A stretch of 64,000 nucleotides of DNA from Sulfurimonas sp. SAG-AH-194-C21 (GTDB taxonomy: Bacteria > Campylobacterota > Campylobacteria > Campylobacterales > Sulfurimonadaceae), in NCBI RefSeq assembly GCF_029215985.1, contig NZ_JAEMVC010000005.1:41733-105732 (forward strand), given 5' to 3'. The notes beneath the pieces are model-generated. The model saw nothing but the letters and a program-made list of their open reading frames with translations. It ran no database searches and was not told the origin of the DNA. The translations under genes and the position numbers were made by a program. Numbering within the stretch: position 1 is the first letter of the stretch; every line of letters begins with the position of its first letter. Shown here piece by piece: positions 54,740 through 61,444 of this stretch.

Positions 54740-55687
54740 ATGATAAGTAAGATTCAAAAAGTTAAAGAAGAAGTAGCTAAAGTAGTTGTTGGTCAGGAGA
54801 AGATGATAGACTCACTTCTCATCGCTCTTTTATGTGAGGGACATATCCTTATAGAGGGTGTTCCAGGACTCGCAAAAACAACTACAGTAAATGCTCTAAG
54901 TAAAGCACTTGGGCTCAACTTCAAACGTGCTCAGTTTACTCCAGACTTACTTCCATCAGATATCTTAGGTGCTGAGATATATGATCCTCAAAACAACCAG
55001 TTTAAAATCAAAAAAGGTCCTATCTTTACAAACCTTTTACTAGCAGATGAAATTAACCGTGCTCCAGCAAAAGTGCAATCAGCTTTACTTGAAGTGATGC
55101 AAGAAAAACAAGTAACTTTAGGTGATACTACTTTTAAACTCGACCCTCCATTTTTTGTTATGGCTACACAAAATCCAGTCGAACAAGAGGGTGTATATCA
55201 ACTCCCCGAAGCACAACTTGACCGTTTTATGCTTAAAATTTTAGTTGATTACAATACTAAAAGTGAAGAGCTTGAAATTGCCCGTCGTATATCAAGCGGT
55301 AATTTTGAAGAGATAAACGCAGTGTTAAGTGCTGGTGAATTAGATGAACTCAAAGCTAGTATAGCAAGTATTCATGTGGATGCTGAGGTTGAAGAGTACA
55401 TGATAGAACTGGTAAACGCAACCAGAAACCCAACTGAGTATGGACTTGAAGAAATTGCTGAGTTTATCCAGTTTGGAGCATCTCCACGTGTGAGTATAGA
55501 TATGTTTAAAGCAGTTAAAGCGATGGCATTTATGCGAGGTAAAGATTTTGTCACGCCTATAGATGTTGCCTACATTGCAAAAGAGTTAATGAGACACCGT
55601 ATAGTTCTTACATATGAAGCAGAAGCAGAGGGTGTTACAACAGATGAAATCATCCAAAAAGTGCTAGAAACTGTAGCAATTCCATAA
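54740..55687 (+). CDS. MoxR-family AAA+ ATPase
   Basis: 315-residue ATPase of the MoxR group, chaperone partner of VWA proteins. Walker A LIEGVPGLAKTTT, the FKRAQFTPDLLPSDILG motif, Walker B LLLADEINRAPAKVQSALLEVMQEKQVT, sensor 1 ATQNPVEQEGVYQLPEAQLDRF and a C-terminal lid. The protein is complete. It follows the lipoproteins after 79 bases, a gap that may hold a promoter, and starts the second half of the locus. It is the only MoxR in the window, so it may serve both VWA sets. Confidence 0.92.
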   Translation: MISKIQKVKEEVAKVVVGQEKMIDSLLIALLCEGHILIEGVPGLAKTTTVNALSKALGLNFKRAQFTPDLLPSDILGAEIYDPQNNQFKIKKGPIFTNLLLADEINRAPAKVQSALLEVMQEKQVTLGDTTFKLDPPFFVMATQNPVEQEGVYQLPEAQLDRFMLKILVDYNTKSEELEIARRISSGNFEEINAVLSAGELDELKASIASIHVDAEVEEYMIELVNATRNPTEYGLEEIAEFIQFGASPRVSIDMFKAVKAMAFMRGKDFVTPIDVAYIAKELMRHRIVLTYEAEAEGVTTDEIIQKVLETVAIP

Positions 55688-55696
55688 GGTTTTCTT

Positions 55697-56527
55697 TTGA
55701 GCAAACTACAAAAAATTCTAGTCAGAGCCAGACGCCAAGTATTTTCTGAAATGGTGGGAAACAATCCTTCTATTTTTCAAGGTGAAGGGTATGACTTTAT
55801 CGAACTCAGGGAATATATGCCGGGGGATGACATCCGTCATATTGACTGGAATATCACAGCAAAATTACAAAAACCTTATATAAAAGTGTTCCGTGAAGAG
55901 CGAGAGTTAAACATAGTTGTGGTCTCAGTGCTAAACGGAAGTGTACATTTTGGGTCAAAAAAGTTTAAACAAGAAGTTATTGCAGAGGTATCTGCACTTC
56001 TAAGTTTTTCTACTCTTAAAAATGGGGACTTACTCAGCTCATACATCTTTACAGATAGAATGATAAGTCATAGTAGACCGAGTAAAAAACTCCATCAGAT
56101 TCAAAAAAATGTAGATGAGATTTTAAACTTTGATGCCATCGGTGAAAAAGTAGATTTTAAAGCACTCTCAGATACTCTTTTTAAACGGCTTAAACGCAAG
56201 TCTCTTATCTTAGTTGTAGGTGATTTTTTTGAGATACCTGACTTTAAACTTTTAGCAAAAAAGCATGAGGTTATTGCACTTATCGTTCGTGACCATTTAG
56301 AAGAAAAACCACCAAAAATGGGATTTTCTTCTTTAGTTGACCCTGAGAGTGGGGCTACTTTAGAGGGTGACTTTAATGCTTCAAGTGTTGAAACTTATGC
56401 TAAAAAAGTTCATGCACATGATAGAGCACTGTATAAACAGTTGAGAAAAGACCAGATACGATTTACAAAGATTTATACAGATACAAATGCGAGTGTAGCA
56501 CTTCGTAGACTTTTTGAGGGAAAATAA
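55697..56527 (+). CDS. DUF58 protein
   Basis: 276 residues. The family core is clear: GEGYDFIELREYMPGDDIRHIDWNITAKLQKPYIKVFREERE. DUF58 proteins usually follow with a VWA-like DxSxS; here the position reads SVLNGSVHFGS, so the metal site is degenerate. There is no membrane segment. The TTG start lies 10 bases after moxR. DUF58 proteins bridge MoxR and the VWA membrane proteins in the known operons. Confidence 0.85.
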   Translation: MSKLQKILVRARRQVFSEMVGNNPSIFQGEGYDFIELREYMPGDDIRHIDWNITAKLQKPYIKVFREERELNIVVVSVLNGSVHFGSKKFKQEVIAEVSALLSFSTLKNGDLLSSYIFTDRMISHSRPSKKLHQIQKNVDEILNFDAIGEKVDFKALSDTLFKRLKRKSLILVVGDFFEIPDFKLLAKKHEVIALIVRDHLEEKPPKMGFSSLVDPESGATLEGDFNASSVETYAKKVHAHDRALYKQLRKDQIRFTKIYTDTNASVALRRLFEGK

Positions 56528-56926
56528 ATGCAAAGCACAGATATACCACTCCATGATATTAAACCTCTCATAGAGATACAAGAGTACTCTTTTTACTACT
56601 TTGTTTCTCTTGTTATCGCTGCAACTATTATAGTTTCAGTAATTATTTACTTACTTTATAAGTATATTAAAAATAAAAATAGTTTTAATATTCGTGCTGA
56701 ACATTTAAAACTTTTAAAAACAGTTGATTTGAGCCAAACAAAAAAAGCTGCTTATGAGATTACTCTGTATGGCGCTTCATTTGAGTTAGATAGTGAGCAA
56801 CATAAAGAACTATACAGCTCTTTAGTCGAAGAGTTAGAGACTTATAAATACAAAAAAGATGTTGATAGTTTTAGTGAGGAGACAAAACACAGTATAGAGA
56901 ATTATGTGGGAACTTTAAATGTTTGA
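56528..56926 (+). CDS. DUF4381-like small membrane protein
   Basis: 132 residues with one membrane segment (about 24-46, YFVSLVIAATIIVSVIIYLLY) preceded by the HDIKPLIEIQEY patch, then a helical cytoplasmic domain (LSQTKKAAYEITLYGASF). In Bat operons a small protein of this kind stands between DUF58 and the VWA genes. Assignment rests on layout and position more than on sequence. Starts directly after the DUF58 stop and overlaps the next gene by 8 bases. Confidence 0.65.
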   Translation: MQSTDIPLHDIKPLIEIQEYSFYYFVSLVIAATIIVSVIIYLLYKYIKNKNSFNIRAEHLKLLKTVDLSQTKKAAYEITLYGASFELDSEQHKELYSSLVEELETYKYKKDVDSFSEETKHSIENYVGTLNV

Positions 56927-57851
56927 TGGTATTTATTTCGAGTATCCTTATATTTTTTTTCTCATAACACTTTTTATAGTCTGTGAGTATTTTTGTAAGA
57001 TGAGACTGCCTTCGTTTTATTTTCCTCATGCAGCACAGTTTATGCAAAAGGGAGTGAGTAGTTCTAGTTTGCCTCTTATCTTAAAGTACTTAGCCATTTG
57101 TATGATGCTACTTGCACTAAGTTCTCCTGTAAAAGATGAACCTTATGAGTTAGAACCAAAAAAAGGGCATGAAATAGCCATCATAATAGATGCCTCACAG
57201 TCGATGCAAGCTCGTGGTTTTGATAGAAGCAACTCTAGCATAAACCGTTTTGATGTTGTAAAACTCATAGTAGGCGACTTTATCAAAAAACGCAAGAGTG
57301 ACAATATGGGACTCGTAGTTTTTGGTGCTTACTCTTTTATAGCTTCACCTCTTACTTATGATGAAAATATCTTAGCACGAATAGTAAGTCAACTCCAAAT
57401 CGGTATGGCAGGAAAATATACAGCACTCTATGAGTCACTTGCGCAAGGTGTAAACTTACTTAAAATGAGTGAGTCAAAGTCGAAAATAGCGATTTTACTT
57501 ACCGATGGTTATTCCTCACCCAATGTAGATAAAATTCCCCTTGATGTGGCAATAGATATGGCAAAAAAAGAGGGTGTCAAAGTCTACCCTATAGGTATTG
57601 GTAACCAAAACGAGTATAACGCAGCTGTACTGCTCAAAATTGCTAAAGAGACTGGAGGAGTGGCATTTGGAGCTTCTAATGGTGATGAGTTAGAAGCTAT
57701 TTATAAAAAGATAGATGAACTTGAAAAGGTAGATATAAAAAATGAGTCTTATACATATCTTAATTATTATTACATCTATCCACTCTCTTTAGGATTACTC
57801 TTTTCAATGTTATATGTCTTTGTAAGAAATAAAAATGGGAGAAAGAATTAA
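56919..57851 (+). CDS. VWA-domain membrane protein, BatA-like (second copy)
   Basis: 310 residues with the same plan as the protein at 48081: membrane segments (about 10-25, 52-69 and 286-303) and a VWA domain with MIDAS DASQSM (Asp 91, Ser 93, Ser 95), AGKYTALYESL and ILLTDGYS. The two share FEYPY near the start and the KRKSDNMGLVVFG/ KRESDNIGIVLYG block. The stop and the next ATG overlap by 1 base. Confidence 0.87.
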   Translation: MFDGIYFEYPYIFFLITLFIVCEYFCKMRLPSFYFPHAAQFMQKGVSSSSLPLILKYLAICMMLLALSSPVKDEPYELEPKKGHEIAIIIDASQSMQARGFDRSNSSINRFDVVKLIVGDFIKKRKSDNMGLVVFGAYSFIASPLTYDENILARIVSQLQIGMAGKYTALYESLAQGVNLLKMSESKSKIAILLTDGYSSPNVDKIPLDVAIDMAKKEGVKVYPIGIGNQNEYNAAVLLKIAKETGGVAFGASNGDELEAIYKKIDELEKVDIKNESYTYLNYYYIYPLSLGLLFSMLYVFVRNKNGRKN

Positions 57852-59683
57852 TGAGTTTTTTACATCCTGAATTTTTCTACTATGGTTTAGTTCCTGTCTT
57901 GTTACTGTTCGCTTTTGTGCTTCGTCAAAAATCATCACAAGAGAATTACTTTAGCAGTGAAGTGATGGAAAAGCTCAGAGTTAGTGCAAATACTTTAAGC
58001 TTAAATATGAGAAATTGGCTCTTTTTAATGATAGCTATTTTGATACTTATCGCACTTAGTGGGCCTATTATAGATGAGGGAACTATTGAAGTTAAAGCTA
58101 AAAGTGCTGACATTATGGTGGCACTTGATATATCTGACTCGATGCTCGCTGAGGATGTATATCCAAACCGTTTAAAACTTGCCAAACAAAAAGCACTTGA
58201 GTTGTTAAAACTTGCACCCACTGAAAGAATCGGTGTGATAGCATTTGCAAAAAACTCTTATCTTGTCTCGCCTCTTAGTTTTGATAGTAATGCAGTGGCA
58301 TTTTTACTAAGAGAACTTAGAACTGACTCTATCACTGAAAAAGGAACAAACTTCCTTTCCATGTTAGCAGTAGTTGATAAAAGCATAAAAAAAGAGTCTA
58401 AAAAGTATCTGCTTATCTTAAGTGATGGTGGCGATAAAGAAGATTTTGCTAAAGAGATCGAGTATGCAAAAGAGAATAGTATAGTCGTTTTTGTTTTAGC
58501 TCTTGGTACTTCAAAAGGAGCTCCTATAAAAAGAGAAGATGGTTCGTTTTTAAAACATAATGGCAAGATTTTAATCTCAAAACTCAATGAAAATATCAGC
58601 ATGCTTGCTACTAAAACAGGTGGCGTTTACATTGAAAGTGTTAATTCAAATGCAGACATACAAGCGATGTTAAGAGAGATAGAAGCACATAGTGAAAAAA
58701 AAGAGTTAAAGTCTCAAGAGATTAAACGCTATATCCCACTTTTTTATTTTCCTTTAGCTTTGGCACTATTTATCTTGCTTATCGCTACATCTTCTGTAGG
58801 AAAAAAGACAAAAAAAAGTGTAGTTAGTATTTTTATACTTGTATTTGCACTTGGGTTTTCACAAGATGCAGAAGCGGGAGTAACTGAATTTATGCTTTTA
58901 GACAAGGCAAAAGAGGCATATCAAACGCAGGAGTATGAGAAGGCACAAAAGTTATATGAACAGTACTCAAGTATGAGTCAAAGTGCAGAAGTTGATTATA
59001 ATATTGCCAATACACTTTATAAACGTGAAAAATATAAAGAGGCACAAGTTGCATATGAAAAACTTAGTTTTGATGAACCTCAAAAACAGGCAAAAAACTA
59101 TGCAAACCTTGGGAACTCTTATGTTAAAGGAAAAACGAAAGAGGGACTTCAAAAAGCTGTTGAAGCTTATGAGAACTCTTTAGAGATACAAGAAGATAAA
59201 GATGTTAGAGATAATCTTGAAGCTGTGAAAAAAGCGATACAAGAGCAAGAAAAAGAAGAAGATAAAAAAGACAAGAAAGATAAGAACGATAAGCAAGACA
59301 AAAAAGATAAATCTGATAAAGAAAAGAACAAAGATAAAAACAAGTCTGATAAGAAAGATAAATCAGATAACAAAGACGATAAATCAAAAGACGATAAAAA
59401 GTCAGATAAAAAAAGTGAAGATGAGAAGAAAAAGGACAAAGACAAAGATAAGTCTCAAGAAGAAAAAGATAAAGACAAAAAGAAAAAAGATGAGACAAAA
59501 GAGCTAAAAGATACTAATGCTAGTAAGCAAGAACAGTCTCAAGCTAAAGATAAAAAAAACATGATGAGTGATGAAGAAGAGAAAAAATGGCTAAAACAGC
59601 TCTCAAAACAGCAGAGTACTTTTCTTTATAGACTAAATGATGATAATAAATTTGAGGATAACACAGATGAAAAACCTTGGTAA
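57851..59683 (+). CDS. VWA-TPR membrane protein with long Lys/Asp tail (second copy)
   Basis: 610 residues. Membrane segments (about 10-24, 55-72 and 300-318) enclose a VWA domain with MIDAS DISDSM (Asp 93, Ser 95, Ser 97) and LILSDGGD. After ALGFSQDAEAG come TPR repeats (about 345-440: AYQTQEYEKAQKLYEQY, YNIANTLYKREKYKEAQVAYEKL, YANLGNSYVKGKTKEGLQKAVEAYENSL). Then about 110 residues are almost only Lys, Asp, Glu and Ser. The final segment, WLKQLSKQQSTFLYRL, ends DEKPW. The tail DNA is a mosaic of short AAAGATAAA-like repeats. Confidence 0.87.
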   Translation: MSFLHPEFFYYGLVPVLLLFAFVLRQKSSQENYFSSEVMEKLRVSANTLSLNMRNWLFLMIAILILIALSGPIIDEGTIEVKAKSADIMVALDISDSMLAEDVYPNRLKLAKQKALELLKLAPTERIGVIAFAKNSYLVSPLSFDSNAVAFLLRELRTDSITEKGTNFLSMLAVVDKSIKKESKKYLLILSDGGDKEDFAKEIEYAKENSIVVFVLALGTSKGAPIKREDGSFLKHNGKILISKLNENISMLATKTGGVYIESVNSNADIQAMLREIEAHSEKKELKSQEIKRYIPLFYFPLALALFILLIATSSVGKKTKKSVVSIFILVFALGFSQDAEAGVTEFMLLDKAKEAYQTQEYEKAQKLYEQYSSMSQSAEVDYNIANTLYKREKYKEAQVAYEKLSFDEPQKQAKNYANLGNSYVKGKTKEGLQKAVEAYENSLEIQEDKDVRDNLEAVKKAIQEQEKEEDKKDKKDKNDKQDKKDKSDKEKNKDKNKSDKKDKSDNKDDKSKDDKKSDKKSEDEKKKDKDKDKSQEEKDKDKKKKDETKELKDTNASKQEQSQAKDKKNMMSDEEEKKWLKQLSKQQSTFLYRLNDDNKFEDNTDEKPW

Positions 59684-61097
59684 AATACTAACACTTCTAA
59701 TACTTTTTTTAAGTTCACTAAATGCCAGTGTTACGGCAAGTGTAACACCTAATGATGTATATGCCGGAGATATGACAAGCTATGTCCTTACTATCTCAGG
59801 TTCAAATGTAGATAAACCAGTTATTAGTGATATTTGTGGTAATACTATCACAGCAACAGGTTCACAAACAAGTATACAGTCCATCAATGGAGAGTATAAA
59901 AAAAGTTATAGCCTTACATATCAGTTTACGCCTAAAGAGAGTTGTACTATATCGGCAGTTGGCGTTATGATAGATGGAAAAACAGAGTACTCTAACAGTG
60001 TATCTGTAAATGTTTTGCCTAGAACACAGGACTTAAGTGCAGACTTTGTCCTTGAGTTTGAGACTTCAGCTAAAGAGCTATATGTTGGAGAGCCTTTTAG
60101 TATAACTCTTCTGCTTAAGCAAAAAAGAGGAGCACAAGTTGTGGACAGTAAGTTTACTGCTCCTGCGTTTAAGGGTTTTTGGATTAAGTCTGAGTCAAAG
60201 GCACAAAGAACACAAGATAGTGAGTATCTGACTACTAAGATTGTGTATGAACTAGCAGCACAAAGAGAGGGTACTCATAGTATAGATGCTGCTGAACTTA
60301 AAATCGCATCAAGAGTGGGTTCTAATAATTGGGCCGGGAGACTTCCACAAATAAGGTGGAGAACTTACTACTCAAATCAAGTGGACTTTAGAGTAAAGGC
60401 TCTTCCTCAAAATGTAAAAATAATTGGTGATTTTACAATTAAAGCTAGTGTAGAAAAAGGAGAAATAAATCCAAATGAAGCATTGAATTTAAAGATAGAG
60501 ATTAAAGGCTCAGGAAATTTTGAAGATATTGAGAGTTTTAAGCCTTTTGTATCGGATGTAAATGTTTTTGATGAGAAGATTCAACTTTTAAAAGATTCTT
60601 TGAGTCAAAAGATTGTTTTTGTTAGTGAGCAAGACTTTATAATCCCTGTATTTACACTAAAGTACTTTGATATAAATACAAAAGAAGTAAAAACAATACA
60701 AACAGAACCGATAGAGATAAAAGTAAAAGGAAATGTGTCAAAAAAAGAGTTAAGTATCACTCGTGATGAAGCTATCGCACCAAAAATAGTAGAGACAGCT
60801 AAAACAGTAGTAGTTGAGAAAAATAATTATTTATATCTCTCTTTAGCATTTATTTTAGGACTTGCTATGGGGATAGTTGGGATGTTCTTAAAAAGTAGAA
60901 ATTTTTCTAAAAAGTCTAAAGGATTTGATATAAAAGATGAAAAAGTACTCTTGATTAAACTCTTACCTTTTAAAGATAGAGACCAAGATGTCGAAGCATT
61001 AGTGAAAGTTTTAGAAAATAATATTTACTCTAAGGAAAAAGTACCATTGGATAAAAAAAGTTTAAAAGCCGTTTTTAAAAAGTACGATATATCTTAA
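59667..61097 (+). CDS. BatD-like membrane protein (long form)
   Basis: 476 residues from ATG 59667, chosen because it directly precedes a signal peptide (MKNLGKILTLLILFLSSLNA); a longer frame from 59637 would add ten hydrophilic residues. BatD domains: VTPNDVYAGDMTSYVLTISG, then FETSAKELYVGEPFSITLLL, SSRVGSNNWAGR-like linker and EINPNEALNLKIEIKGSGNFEDI, one membrane segment (about 388-408, YLYLSLAFILGLAMGIVGMF) and a cytoplasmic tail. It overlaps the VWA-TPR gene by 17 bases and closes the locus. Confidence 0.85.
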   Translation: MKNLGKILTLLILFLSSLNASVTASVTPNDVYAGDMTSYVLTISGSNVDKPVISDICGNTITATGSQTSIQSINGEYKKSYSLTYQFTPKESCTISAVGVMIDGKTEYSNSVSVNVLPRTQDLSADFVLEFETSAKELYVGEPFSITLLLKQKRGAQVVDSKFTAPAFKGFWIKSESKAQRTQDSEYLTTKIVYELAAQREGTHSIDAAELKIASRVGSNNWAGRLPQIRWRTYYSNQVDFRVKALPQNVKIIGDFTIKASVEKGEINPNEALNLKIEIKGSGNFEDIESFKPFVSDVNVFDEKIQLLKDSLSQKIVFVSEQDFIIPVFTLKYFDINTKEVKTIQTEPIEIKVKGNVSKKELSITRDEAIAPKIVETAKTVVVEKNNYLYLSLAFILGLAMGIVGMFLKSRNFSKKSKGFDIKDEKVLLIKLLPFKDRDQDVEALVKVLENNIYSKEKVPLDKKSLKAVFKKYDIS

Positions 61098-61102
61098 GAC
61101 TC

Positions 61103-61121
61103 GAGACCAAGTGATGGTCTC
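61103..61121. terminator. Hairpin between convergent genes
   Basis: GAGACCA and TGGTCTC form a perfect 7-bp stem with an AGTGA loop, 6 bases after the batD stop, in the gap between convergent genes. A TCCTCTTTG stretch follows on the plus strand. It would end the 12-gene locus. Confidence 0.6.
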
Positions 61122-61147
61122 TCCTCTTTGAGCCTCTCTAAAAAAAG

Positions 61148-61432
61148 CTATCTTACTATATGAGCTAATGACCCGTTATCCACTAAACATACTTTTTTAG
61201 TTCCATTAGAGTCAGAGTAAACCTCTATCATTGCATTATCATCATCTTTAACTATAGTATCACCTGCTAGAAGTGTCTGGTAATTATCGATATCTATACT
61301 ACTTGCATTTTCTGCACAAAGAGTACTTGTTAAAGCTATATTGCTCTTTTTCTCTTCTTCCCCTCCACACCCTGTGAGAAGAAGAGTTCCTAAGAATAGG
61401 ATTTGTATAATTGTTTTGTTTTTCATTGTCAT
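61148..61432 (-). CDS. Small lipoprotein next to the surface protein
   Basis: 94 residues with a lipobox (LLTGCGG, Cys at 22) followed by an acidic patch GEEEKK, and two Cys (near 38 and 83) that could pair. The rest, NYQTLLAGDTIVKDDDNAMIEVYSDSNGTKKVCLVDNG, is unrecognised. AAGGAAAAT sits right before the first ATG; a second ATG two codons later is possible. It starts 12 bases after the large surface-protein gene stop and is probably cotranscribed. Confidence 0.7.
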   Translation of the reverse strand: MTMKNKTIIQILFLGTLLLTGCGGEEEKKSNIALTSTLCAENASSIDIDNYQTLLAGDTIVKDDDNAMIEVYSDSNGTKKVCLVDNGSLAHIVR

Positions 61433-61444
61433 ATTTTCCTTATC

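Noticed and set aside
59167-59498. Two minus-strand ORFs rich in Ser, Leu and Phe opposite the Lys/Asp tail
   Set aside because: They arise because AAA/GAT repeats read as TTT/ATC on the other strand; low complexity, no start signals.
59260-59500. Short repeats that could suggest a CRISPR or tandem repeat array
   Set aside because: The repeats are coding, irregular and without spacers; no repeat-spacer pattern exists anywhere in the window.
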